Below are positions 45,026 to 55,226 of a stretch of 64,000 nt of DNA, piece after piece; within the stretch, counting starts at the first letter, position 1; the number at the start of each line of letters is the position of its first letter. Location of the stretch: contig NC_080680.1 of assembly GCF_030445035.2 (NCBI RefSeq), positions 45,831,212-45,895,211 on the forward strand, written 5' to 3'. The notes below the pieces were generated by a model, which saw only the letters and a list, made by a program, of their open reading frames with translations, was not told the DNA's origin and did no database searches. The translations under genes were made by a program, and so were the position numbers. Source of the stretch: Dasypus novemcinctus. Taxonomy: Eukaryota > Chordata > Mammalia > Cingulata > Dasypodidae.

Positions 45026-46604
45026 ACTCTGTGCCATTCTTTGAACCTGAGAAGTTGGCAGAGAAGGTGTCTAAGTTGTTGCTGTCTGTATGTCTGAGTA
45101 ACATTTGTTAATCACCCATCGAAGAAGGAGTTTTCAGAAAAATTGTTACTGATCAAAATATTTCTGATAATTGGAGGATAGACAGTGCTGCAACATTCAC
45201 ATATAACAGAAAACCCTCCTGATTACTGAGGGCAAAATTGCATGAAGAAGTATAATATTCCTATGCGTCAGGTTGCCCAGCAGTTTACCACAGAAGACTT
45301 TGCCACATTTGATTGTATACTATGTATGGATGAAAACAATCTGAGAGATTTGCATAACAAAGGTAATCAAGTTAAAAACTGTGAAGCTAAAGTTGAACTA
45401 CTTGGAAGCTAAGATCCACAAAAACAGCTTATTATTTAAGACCCCTATTATGGGAATGGCTCTGACTTTGAGACTGTGTACCAGCAGTGTGTTAGGTGCT
45501 GCAAGGCATTTTTGGAGAAGTCACAGTAAAGATGCATCCACTCATTGATCAAGGTCAACAATGATTAACAACTTTACAGTGATGTTCTACATTTTTCAAT
45601 CAGTGTATTAAAGTAATGTTTCATAGCTCAAGGCCACAGCTGTATTTTTTTTCTCAGTTGACTTACTATTTCTCATCTTAAGTAATTGTGATGGAAATCA
45701 GTGTTGTGTTTAGCAGAAGAATTAATAAAAATCTTTGATTCATACAGTATGGGGTACATTAAATGTTTTTAAACCAACTGGACCTCTTATCTTGCCACAA
45801 TTACAAAAATAATGGAAGAAATAAATAGAAGAACCACAAAATATAAGGTTTTATGTGTATTTTATAACAGTAATTTCTTTCCATTGTTTAGCCTTAAGGT
45901 ACCAATCCAGTGATAGCTAGCATTCTAATATGCTTAATTATGATCTTAATAAATAATGAAATACATCATCACTATAAGATCAAGTCAATATCTGAGCACA
46001 CTGAAACTTCTAAATAATTTATCTCTTCAGTAAATTGATATGGATAACTTTGATGGACAAATATCCTCCACTCAACTATACTACCTTTCTTTACCCCAGG
46101 GCATTCTATTGACTACATATCCCTAGTCATAGGAGTTCACAATCTTGATTGGAAGTATTCTAATTCACACACACCTACAGCACATATTTGAATGTTGAAA
46201 GGATAGGAAAAAGAGAATGATTTATGGAATTAATTTTTAGCATCTTTGATTATTCTTGATTTTTGTGTTTAGTCTATTCATAAGGAAGTAAGCTCTTTTG
46301 CTCCCATTTGTACCACTTTGCCTCTGAAAATTTAATTATATCCAGAGAGGATACTGAATGCTGCTGCTTTTATCTTTTGTTCACTTTGACAAACAGATTT
46401 GTTTTTATATGCTTTATATGTTTTATATGGCTTAGATGGAAAAAAATAGTTTATAGTGTTGAGGTCATTAATAATATTAGGTATTTTGTAAGTGTTTCGT
46501 TTATAGGAAAATCTAAGTAATTTCTGTGTACTTTGAGATAACTGTAATTTCATTCATTTGGATATACATCAAAATAAACTGGGGTATCTGCAAATACAAC
46601 TTAG
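45026..46604 (+). pseudogene. ACP1: ACP1 processed pseudogene (LMW tyrosine phosphatase)
   Basis: Intronless copy of an mRNA for low-molecular-weight protein tyrosine phosphatase, a cytosolic enzyme that dephosphorylates phosphotyrosine. Recognisable segments in order are a P-loop remnant [70 protein letters not shown] and FLEK. The start codon is TTG (45055), the P-loop arginine codon is TAA (45109-45111), and another stop lies at 45227-45229. Frameshifts leave 475 bases for a coding length of about 477. The exon choice matches the isoform with IPMSHVARQ. The catalytic cysteine and the DPYYG aspartate codons remain. A long 3' UTR follows, with AATAAA at 45725 and at 46573, then an A run. TSDs flank it. 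Not translatable, and no promoter came with it. Confidence 0.93.
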
Positions 46605-46748
46605 AAAAAAATGTTATCAGTGGGCTGTATGATGATATGTTTATTTTATAAGTATACAAATTTTACTATACTCTTCTTGTTTATGTTTGTTCATATATGA
46701 GTGGTAAATGTCAATAAAATTTTATTTTAAAAATGTTATCAGTGGGCT
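46605..46748 (+). mobile_element. Short L1 3'-end insertion (family A) with TSDs
   Basis: About 100 bp (46627-46728) beginning 'gtatgatgatatgtttattt' and ending 'caataaaattttatttt', the last part of the 42572-43432 element. It is flanked by a perfect 20-bp TSD AAAAATGTTATCAGTGGGCT at 46607-46626 and 46729-46748. Its left TSD is also the right TSD of the ACP1 retrocopy. Confidence 0.88.
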
Positions 46749-46865
46749 CTGCAGAGTAAAATTTTAAATGGCATTTTATTTTCTTCTTTATAATTTCTCC
46801 TGTTTTCCTCAGTAAGCATGTATGTATGTATTACTTTTAAAATCAGAAAATATCTAAGAAATATT
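46749..46865 (+). mobile_element. Old L1 3'-end relic, segment 3 of 3
   Basis: Contains 'tttattttcttctttataat' and 'gtatgtattacttttaaaat', then 'cagaaaatat'. This is the terminal part of the old L1 whose upstream parts are at 42410 and 43447. Confidence 0.6.
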
Positions 46866-46932
46866 TTTCTTAAATGGAAAAGGACCTGAAGGAGGAAAAC
46901 ATCCACGATACTCAGTATTAAAATAATATGAG

Positions 46933-47137
46933 CGGGGAGCAGATGTAGCTCAATTGGTTGAACCCCTGCTTCCCATATATGAGGTCCTGGGTTTGAACCC
47001 CAGTACCTACTAAAAACAAACAAATGAAAAGACCAACCCTTATTGGAGAGTGGATGTAGTTCAGTGGTTGGGCACTTGCTTCCCATGTACAAAGTCCTGG
47101 GTTCAATCCCTGCTACTTCCTTAAAAATAAAAATAAT
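46933..47137 (+). mobile_element. Tandem pair of short DAS-type tRNA SINEs
   Basis: Unit 1 (46933-47035): 'ggggagcagatgtagctcaa', 'ttggttgaacccctgcttcc', 'gggtttgaaccccagtacct', A-rich tail. Unit 2 (47046-47137): 'gtggatgtagttcagtggtt', 'gggttcaatccctgctactt', tail. One TSD-like pair encloses both: AATAATATGAG (46922-46932) and AATAACATGAG (47138-47148). The 154-codon minus-strand frame here is antisense SINE. Confidence 0.85.
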
Positions 47138-47148
47138 AATAACATGAG

Positions 47149-47734
47149 AATGCAACACCACCCTTCTAATAACCACCAGTCTACTCCTCAACTGTGAAGA
47201 CAAGCCTTTCTGAAAAGGGCATGACCGAACACTCCAGTCAATAGTAAGCTCTCCTTTTCCAAGAAGTTTATGATAGATGTTTTTTACGGCACAATATGTA
47301 CACTTGCTAAACCACTGACTTGTAATGTTATTTAAATATTTTATGCAAACTGATTTCTTGAATTAGGTTATACTATCCAGAAAGACTTGGTATTTGCCTC
47401 TCCAATGTAGGTCTTATAAAATAGTAAATGCAACTATAGTTCCTTACCTAATAATTTATTGGAATAATTTTATTTGTGACCTGGCATGAACATTCTATAT
47501 AACACCCTTTCACACAGTCTAATTGCCACTGAGAATTTATATTGGTGAATAGAGAGGAAGAATGGAAAAGGTCATTGTAAAGAAAACAAAAATGCTCCTG
47601 TATCCTAGATGACAAAAAGAAAAATACATACAAAAATTTTGCTATTTCAGATGATACTTACTTAGAGAATAAGTTGAAGTACTTACCTTTATCTCTGGAA
47701 AAGAGGGCATTAAAGCAAATTAATAGCATAAGTA
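47149..47734. other. Unassigned AT-rich sequence
   Basis: No named repeat and no gene signal. Confidence 0.3.
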
Positions 47735-48450
47735 AGATTCCAGGACTTCCAGGCAAGATGGCAGAGGGAGCACATGTGGAAACCCTACCACAACCACCAC
47801 TCTAAACACATAGAAATGCTGAATAAAATAGACGAAAAAATTAAACAAAGCAGTAGTTGAAAGCAAGAGAGAGAGAGAGAGAGAGAGAGAAAGGAGAGAA
47901 ATCTTCAGGTGCCAAAAATGAAGAAGGACCCTAAGCTCACAGTGAAGAGAGAAGATGAAACCATGAGGCCCTCAGGTTTGCCTTCAGTTATCTGGAAGGC
48001 AATTGAGCTGACAGTCATCGTGCCTTTGGTGAGGGTATGTCTTCGTAAGAGCTAGATGATCTTCCACTGAGGCTGTGGGTAGACAGCCCAGACTAGACTG
48101 CTTAGATATAGTGGGAAAGACTTAGAGAGGTCCAGAGCAGTTGGGCAATTCCAACCCTGAACAGAGTGAGAGATACAGATTGCAGGTTAACCAGCCTCAG
48201 AGATTGGCAAGTGGCGCCACCAGAGTGAGCAGGAACCAGGCAAACACAGAGTTGCATTGCTGCAGAAGTCAAAAAAGGACTCAGAGCACTTCAAGGGCCC
48301 AGTGAAGATGTGCTGCTTCACCACCATACAGCCACATTTGCTGCACCTTCCCAGGTACCCACACAATACCCTGGAGAGCAAAGGGGGAAAGTAGGTGGAA
48401 ATCTGAGGAACTAGGCATGTTTAAACAAAGAGACTTGAAAATAAGCTAAA
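47735..48450 (+). other. Possible L1 5'-UTR-like segment with (GA)n
   Basis: Begins 'cttccaggcaagatggcaga', a phrase typical of mammalian L1 or LTR leader sequence. It includes a (GA)n microsatellite at about 47867-47890 and runs through diverged leader-like sequence. Assignment is tentative. Confidence 0.3.
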
Positions 48451-49239
48451 AGAACTGTGTAAATTATTTCACTGGACGAGGTTTACTGGAAAATTTAGAA
48501 TTTACCCCTCACCTCCATATGGATGGCAACTATGGATGAAAATTGGATAAATTACGAGGATTTTCTTAAACTATAATTTCTCAGTTCATTTGAGCACAAT
48601 GCAAGTAAATTTCCAATCCTCTCATGCTTTATCTCTTTGAAAAAAATTTAAACACTTTCATTTTAAAATTTCTTTGAGATTGTTTTACAGTCTCTCTTTG
48701 GGCATGAATTGGTAGGGGTGGTATTTGAGTTTTCCTTCCAAAATCCAAATTAAATGAAACTTACAGACCTTGCTTTTTTGGTGTTCCTCTAAAATCATAT
48801 AATACCCTCCTTCTTCCAGGGCCAAAGCCTAGAATAAGGAATTGGAATTCTTGATTCTCACTCACTTCCTCTCCTGCCTCTGTGTTTCTTCTTCTACCCA
48901 TAATGCTCTGAGGCCAAAAAGTTCAGGTTTTCTTTTACTTCCTCTTCCTGTTTCCTCTGGATGTCCCCTAGTACCAAAACCAGCTACATAAATTGTGAGG
49001 CCCAGTGCAAAAATAACAAAGCCTCCTTCTTTCTGATTCTGGCTTCTAGTTTACAACTTAGGGCTTATTGGGATAGCTTTTCTACACTTAGAGAGGTCTG
49101 CATTTCAAGTTTATTTTCTTGTTGTGGATTTATACAAAATCTGACTTGATTATAAAAGTGATTTTTGTCATTTTAAAAATAATCGGTGTCCCCAGCCCCT
49201 TCCCTAGAAGACACTGAAAGGTGGGATGGAAAGATTTTC
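48451..49239. other. Unassigned sequence
   Basis: Mixed DNA. Contains 'aaattgtgaggcccagtgca' at about 48990, reminiscent of an old MER-type repeat, but not enough to classify. Confidence 0.25.
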
Positions 49240-49879
49240 AGGCTAAAGAAATAATACATCTGATAATATTTTTTAAATTTTAGACTTATTACAAAGGCAA
49301 AAAATACAAATCCCTGATCGAGAAACAAGAACAAGTGAATGTGAAAATAAACCAAGTAGAAATCCAAAAAATGAAAACACACTCATTGAAATAATAAAAA
49401 AGAAACAACTTAAAAGAGAATTGTTGAACTGAAAGAGAGCTGAAAAAATAACACCAAACATAGCACAGAAAATAAAGGAATTAAAAATATGAGCAAGACA
49501 TTAGGAGGCACAGTAGCTATAAAGAAGATAGTTCAATATATTTCCAGAAGAATAGAATAAATAAATTAGGAAAGAAGCAATGAAGAGATAATGGATGAAA
49601 ATTTTCCAGAACTGAATACTTGTGTCTTTAGATTTAAAGATAAATAAATAAAAATCACACTGAGTAACGGACAGAATAAATAAAAATGATTCCAAATTTG
49701 GATACATTGTAGTGAAATTATAGAATACTAAGAGAAAAAAATGTAAATAACCAGAAAGAGAAGACAGATTATCTCCAAACGAACATTAACAAATTCAGAC
49801 TAACAGCAAATTTGTCCTCTGAAGCACCAGGTAACAGAATAGAATTAATTCTATCTGAAAATTGTTCAGGGTAGAAATT

Positions 49880-49953
49880 TTTTTTTTGTCTTTATTTTTT
49901 TAATGTTACATTAAAAAAATATGAGGTCCCCATATACCCTCCACCCCCTGAAA
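49880..49953 (-). mobile_element. L1 3'-end scrap (family B)
   Basis: On the minus strand it reads 'ggggacctcatatttttt', 'taatgtaacatta', then an A-rich end, the last 70 bases of the family-B tail. It is enclosed with the neighbouring SINE in one TSD pair. Confidence 0.7.
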
Positions 49954-50370
49954 TTTTTTTTTAAGATTATTTTCTATTTATTTATCACCCCCCATTGCCC
50001 GCCCAGTTGTCCACTCTGTGTCCATTTGCTGTATGTTCTTCTGTGACCACTTCTATCCTTATCACCGGCACCGGGAATCAGTGTTTCCTTCTGTTGCGTC
50101 ATCTTGTTGTGTCAGCTCTCCGTGTGTGCGGCGCCATTCCCGAGCAGGCTGCACTTTCTTTCGCGTAGGGCGTTTCTCCTTACGGGGTGCACTCCTTACA
50201 CGTGGGGCTCCTCTACACGGGGGACACCCTTTCGTGGCACCGCACTCCTTGCGCACATCAGCACTGCGCATGGGCCAGCTCCACACGGGTCAAGGAGGCC
50301 CAGGGTTTGAACCGCGGACCTCCCATGTGGTAGGCAGACGCCTTATCCATTGGGCCAAGTCTACTTCCCT
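49954..50370 (-). mobile_element. Long DAS-type tRNA SINE
   Basis: Reverse orientation. The body 'cctgtgtgtgcggcgccatt'-like and 'gcaggctgcactttctttcg', B-box complement 'gggtttgaaccgcgg' and A-box complement 'ccattgggccaagt' are all present. The enclosing TSD CAGGGTAGAAATT is perfect (49867-49879 and 50371-50383). The 143-codon plus frame here is SINE. Confidence 0.9.
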
Positions 50371-50967
50371 CAGGGTAGAAATTGACATGACAGAACTCAA
50401 TTCCAACACAAATGACCATTCAAGAGTGATGGTACTCCAGTGTTCATAACTGCATTATTTACAATAACTGAAAGATAGTAGCAGCCCATGTGTCCATTAA
50501 AAGATGAATGGATAAACAAAATGTGTATATACACACACTGGAATATTTTTCAGCCATAAGAAGAAATGAAGTTCTGATACCACTATAATATGGATGAACC
50601 TAGAAGACATCTTGTTGAATGAAATAAGCCAGACACAAAAGAACAAATATTGTATGATCTCATGTACATGAAATACTTACAATAAGTGAATACATAGAGA
50701 CAGAGAATAGATTACAGGTAGTTAGGGTTGGGTTGGGGGGTATGGAGTTATGGTTTAATGGGTACAGAGAATCTGTTTGAGATGATGAAAAAGTTTGGGT
50801 AATGGGTGTTTTTGATAACAGCACAATATTGTGAATGTAATTAATACCATTGAAACGTACACTTGAAAGTGGATACAATGACAAATTTTGAGTTGTATAT
50901 CGTGACTACCATAAAAGTTCTTTTTTTAAAAAGAATGAAAGTAATTTAATTACATTTTTATACATTT

Positions 50968-51399
50968 TTTTTTCTTTTAAGATTTATTTATTTACTTATT
51001 TATTTCTCTCCTCTTCCCCCCACACCCTTGCCCCAGTTGTCTGCTCTCTGTGTCTATTTGCTGAGTCTTATTCTTTGTTCACTTCTGTTGTTGTCAGAGG
51101 CATGGGAATCTGTGTTTCTTTTTGTTGCGTCATCTTGTTGGGTCAGCTCTCCGTGTGTGCGGTGCCATTCCTTGGCAGGCTGCACTTTCTTTCGCGCTGG
51201 GTGGCTCTCCTTACTAGGCGCACTCCTTGCACGTGGGGCTCTCCTACGCAGGGACACTACTGCGTGGCATGGCACTCCTTGCGCTCAACAGCACTGCGCA
51301 TTGGCCAGCTCCACACGGGTCAAGGAGGCCCAGGGTTTGAACCACAGACCTCCCCTACGGTAGACGGATGCCCTAACCACTGGACCAAGTCCGCTTCCC
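50968..51399 (-). mobile_element. Long DAS-type tRNA SINE
   Basis: Complete reverse-orientation copy, with the T-rich tail at 50968 and the tRNA-like head ending near 51399 ('gaccaagtccgcttccc'). It is flanked by a perfect 17-bp TSD TACATTTTTATACATTT at 50951-50967 and 51400-51416. It sits immediately after an old L1 3' end. Confidence 0.95.
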
Positions 51400-51429
51400 T
51401 ACATTTTTATACATTTCAAAGCTTAAGAG

Positions 51430-52495
51430 AGTTAACCGTCCCTCAACAAAAGAATTACTGAAAAAAAAACAAACGAACAAAAAAACAAAGGAAAAAAAAA
51501 AACTACTGAGCAACAGCAACAAGAATGAATATGAAGCCAGGAAGAAAGATGGAATTCAAGAGAAATGGTGAGGAAAACAAAAACCAAAAACCTGGTAAAA
51601 ATATGTTACCTTACTAACTAATTAAATAATAACCAATCTTTTGTGTTTAAAAAAAGGTAGAACTAAAACACTAAACAAGAGTAACATGGGAGACTGAAAG
51701 ACGTTTGGAATAAAATTAAAATGTGGGAAACAGACTTTGGCCCAGTGGTTAGGGCGTCCGTCTACCATATGGGAGGTTCGCGGTTCAAACCCCGGGCCTC
51801 CTTGACCCGTGTGGAGCTGGCCCATGTGCAGTGCTGATGCGCGCAAGGAGTGCCCTGCCACGCAGGGGTGTCCCCCGCGTAGGGGAGCCCCATGCGCAAG
51901 GAGTGCACCCCATAAGGAGAGCCGCCCAGCGCGAAAGAAAGTGCAGCCTGCCCAGGAATGGCGCCGCCCACACTTCCCGTGCCGCTGACGACAACAGAAG
52001 CGGACAAAGAAACAAGACTCAGCAAAAAGACACAGAAAACAGACAACCGGGGGAAGGGAGGGGAATTAAATAAATAAAAATAAATCTTAAAAAAAAAAAA
52101 TTAAAATGTGCTAAATTCTTTGTGTAGTTTGGAAGGGAAATTGGTTAACTTTAGAGGTTGTTTAAAAAATAGTTATTTGTAAGAAAATTTTAAGGTACCT
52201 GCTAAAGGACTAGAGAGAGAATGTGCAACTTTCAAGCTAGTAGAGGAAAGAAGGGGAAATAAGGAAAAATTCACCAATTCAATAGAAGTCAAGAAGAGGG
52301 AAAAAAGCAAAGAAAAATAAAATAAAATGATACAAGGAAGTCCAAATCATTCAGGAGCAATAAATAATGCAAATAAACAAACAAAAACTCATTCACTACT
52401 AGATATTCATGGATAAGTTAATGTTGAATGAAAAAAAAAGTATTATAAAATGGGTACCAAAAATGATATGTACGGTAAACTGGCCTTTATATACA
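51430..52495 (+). mobile_element. Old L1 relic, split by a SINE
   Basis: Left part 'aatatgaagccaggaagaaa', 'agtaacatgggagactgaaa'. Right part from 52111 'agaggaaagaaggggaaata', 'gtattataaaatgggtacca'. AT-rich, consistent with old L1, but diverged. Confidence 0.4.
51726..52096 (+). mobile_element. Long DAS-type tRNA SINE (best-preserved copy)
   Basis: Plus orientation with internal Pol III promoter. The A box TGGCCCAGTGG is at 51738-51748 and the B box GGTTCAAACCC at 51782-51792. A CpG-rich body follows ('tcccccgcgtaggggagccc', 'aatggcgccgcccacacttc') and the tail 'aataaataaaaataaatctt' plus A12. A perfect 14-bp TSD AAAATTAAAATGTG lies at 51712-51725 and 52097-52110. The many surviving CpGs suggest a young insertion. 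Confidence 0.95.
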
Positions 52496-52499
52496 TTTT

Positions 52500-53395
52500 T
52501 AAAATTTTATTTATTTATTTTTAATTATAGTTAATAGATCACAAGGACTGTTACATTAAAAAATATTAAAAACAAAAACATAAGAGCTTCCCATATAACC
52601 CACTCCCCACCCCCACCACATCATTTTTGTGAATTGTATTTTTTTGAAGATATATACATCACACAAAAAAATGTTACACTAAAAAATATAAGAGGTTCCT
52701 GTATACTCCCACCCCCCAACCCACTCCTCCCACACCAACAACCTCCCTCATTGTGGCATACTCATCACACTCGGTGAACACATTTTGGGGCACTGCTACA
52801 CTACACAGATAATAGTTTACCCTGTAGTTCACACTCTCCCCCAGAACATTCAGTGGGTTATGGCAGGATATAAAGTCCAGCATCTGACCCTGCAATATCA
52901 TTAAGGACAACTCAAAATCCCAAAAATGCCCCACATCACATCTCTTCTACCCTCTCCCTGCCCTCAGCAACTACTGTGGCCACTTTTTCCACCTTGATGC
53001 TAAAATTTCTTCTATTACTTGTCGCAATAGTTTTATAGTAGAATATCAGTAAGTCCACTCAAGTCCGTATTTTATTCCTCCATTCTGTGGACCCTGGGAT
53101 GGTGATGTCCTCTCCACCTCTAGATCAAGAGGGAGCTTAGATTCCACATAGATGATGGATGCAGTTCCTCTGCTTGCAGTTGTCATTCTTGATTCCCTGG
53201 TGTGGTGGTTGACCATCTTCACCCCCCAGCTTTTTAGCTGACCTGGGTAAGACCAACAGAGAGTAGGAGTTGCCACTCTGCTGAGGCTCAGTGCCCAGCT
53301 GGCACATGGGCAGTCCAGAGATTCAAGTCTCCTGAGTATGCACCACCCTAGCGCCATCCCTAGGTTCAGTAAAAGTGACAGAAGAGGCATGTGTA
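52500..53395 (-). mobile_element. L1 3'-UTR copies (family B), reverse
   Basis: 52640-53395 is colinear in reverse with 44280-45008 and with 19673-20046: 'cattttggggcactgctaca', 'attcagtgggttatggcagg', 'catcttcaccccccagct', 'gagattcaagtctcctgag'. 52500-52620 is a second, shorter copy of the extreme 3' end with its own T-rich edge, so two insertions abut. Confidence 0.75.
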
Positions 53396-54241
53396 GAAAA
53401 GTAATTTTAAACACACACATACATAATAGTAGATATTATTCCCTTCATATTTAAAATATACATAAAAAGTATTTAAAAGCTATTACAAGGACACATATTA
53501 AATATAATATTGTCTCTGAGGCAGGGATAGTACAGAAAATGGGGAATAAAGAGGATTTCAACTTGATCTGAATGTTTTACTTCATTAACTTAAAAAAGAC
53601 TAAAAGCAAATATAATACAACGATGATGGGTAGTAGTTTGTTTATCATTCTTTGTACTGTCCTGTATTGTTTAGATTTCTAAAATTTAAACAAAAAACAA
53701 GATTTGGGAGGCAAAGGAAATCTTTTACATATCTTATAAAATGGTCAGTACTAAAGTGTATTATAAAACATTAGAGTATATACTTAAAAACATAATATCT
53801 TTTCTCTACAAGTCCTTCATATTTAGGCTTTTCAGTAATTGAAAATGATTTTCCATTTAATTGGTCAGAATTAGTGATGTTTTCATGGCAAAAAGAGCAA
53901 AGAGTATGTAATTTGGATTGCCTATTGACAACAAATGATTTCATTTTGAATTAAATCCTGTGGTCGCTTGAACTAAGGAGCATAAAATGGTACCTAAAGG
54001 GCTCTCTGTCACTTACTGATGGGCCCTAGATTTTAAAAAATTAGTTTCTGAACCTCTGCAAAGAATCCAGTTTTATCTCTGAGCTAGAAAACTGGAGCAC
54101 AAAGAAGTAATTTTCAGAGAAAATGAATGCATAGTTTTCTTTTAAAAAAGCATTCAAGATTCTGAATTAGGAGAAAAAAAAAATAAAACTAGTTGTGCCT
54201 CTCTTTAAGTTTTGTTTTGGAGCTAAAGAGTTTGATTTAAC
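53396..54241. other. AT-rich, partly old L1
   Basis: 53400-53720 resembles old L1 3' sequence ('tggggaataaagaggatttc', 'tttgtactgtcctgtattg'). 53720-54241 is unassigned. Confidence 0.35.
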
Positions 54242-54249
54242 CCCTATAG

Positions 54250-54446
54250 CAGGGGTTCTTAATCTTCTTTTTTCCCGTGGATCCCTTTGCCATCCAGGTG
54301 AAAACCACAGACCCCTCACTAAGTCCACACTGTACCATGTATTATTTAATAAATATATCACACCGTACCAACACGTTCCCACAAGAATACTATTGTTTTT
54401 TAAAAATTTCAATTCAAGCTCATGGACCCCTGGTTAAGAACCCCTG
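54250..54446 (-). mobile_element. hAT-type miniature element, copy 3
   Basis: 197 bp with ends CAGGGGTTCTTAATC and GGTTAAGAACCCCTG. The 8-bp flanks CCCTATAG (54242-54249) and GCCTAGAG (54447-54454) match at 6 of 8. It shares 'ggatccctttgccatccagg' and 'catggacccctgg' with copy 1. Confidence 0.88.
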
Positions 54447-54454
54447 GCCTAGAG

Positions 54455-54881
54455 AGTTATTGGCTGTTCTTGATTAAAAGTTAAACAAGCAAGATCATTT
54501 TCTAAAATCTCTTCCTTTTCACAAAGCAAGTGTTCAAGCTTAAGCTTGACCTGTGGTGTTCATGAAGTTAGACTCACAACCGGGATGGAAAGATTTTTGT
54601 CATTATAGAGGAAGCTTTTCTCGGTCCACCCTATTCCTCCTTTAAATAAATTTTTAAAATGCAGACATTTTATTGAACTTTGCTAACATCAATAAAAGCT
54701 CAGGCAATATCCAGGAATGCCCTCTTGACGGTGGAGAGGGGAAGGAAAGTGAGTAGCTATTTTCTCAAGGTCATGCAGGGATATGGCTCAGGAATGAGGG
54801 TGAAACCTGAGATAGGTCTCTGACTGCTAAAATTACACTAGGCTCTTTGTGAAGGATCCTTTGGTCATGGATCTCCCAATT
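54455..54881. other. Unassigned sequence
   Basis: Unique mixed DNA. No exon or named repeat. Confidence 0.3.
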
Positions 54882-54891
54882 AAAATATCTT

Positions 54892-54980
54892 GGGGAGCAG
54901 GTGTAGCCCAGTAGTTAAGTGCCTGCTTCCCATGTACAAGGTTCCAGGCTCAAGCCCCAGTACCTTTAAAAAATTTTTTT
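54892..54980 (+). mobile_element. Short DAS-type tRNA SINE
   Basis: Consists of 'ggggagcaggtgtagcccag', 'tagttaagtgcctgcttccc' and 'ggctcaagccccagtacctt', then an A/T tail. Approximate TSD AAAATATCTT (54882-54891) and AAAAATCTTA (54981-54990). Confidence 0.85.
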
Positions 54981-54990
54981 AAAAATCTTA

Positions 54991-55226
54991 CAGTTCACCT
55001 GGACACGTGGGGAGGCACCTTCTGGTAAAGCCACAAAACTTTCCCAATCCCCAGTGTTAGAGAGCACAGAAGGGTAACAAGGAGGGCATGCCGATGAACT
55101 TGCCTAGGGGTAGGCTGCCTCTGTGGAAGGTGGTTCCTTCCTACAGCCATCCTTGGGCTTTCCTGGGCATAGACCTGGCTGGAGGGGAGATGACCAGGAC
55201 CAGAAGAGACCGTAAAGGGTAGGTAC
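54991..55226. other. Unassigned sequence
   Basis: Short unique stretch between two SINEs. No exon or repeat recognised. Confidence 0.3.

Larger units (their letters stand above)
49240..50935 (+). mobile_element. Old L1 (L1M/HAL1-like), interrupted
   Basis: 49240-49866 resembles the L1/HAL1 region with 'gaaaattttccagaactgaa' and 'agaagacagattatctccaa'. After an insertion it continues at 50384. 50430-50935 is the end of ORF2 plus 3' UTR: 'gaatatttttcagccataag', 'gaatgaaataagccagacac', 'cattgaaacgtacacttgaa'. No intact frame. Confidence 0.65.

Noticed and set aside
45026..45540. Possible intact phosphatase gene
   Set aside because: No ATG, a stop in the P-loop, further stops and frameshifts, no introns, and flanking TSDs. 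It is a processed pseudogene.
50018..50449. 143-codon plus-strand open frame, arginine- and cysteine-rich
   Set aside because: It lies almost entirely inside a reverse-orientation SINE. GC-rich SINE bodies lack stops by composition, and the same peptide-like text recurs in the other SINE copies.
51738..51792. A-box and B-box tRNA gene signals
   Set aside because: They are the promoter head of a SINE. The cloverleaf is degraded and the sequence runs on into a SINE body and A tail, so it is not a functional tRNA gene.
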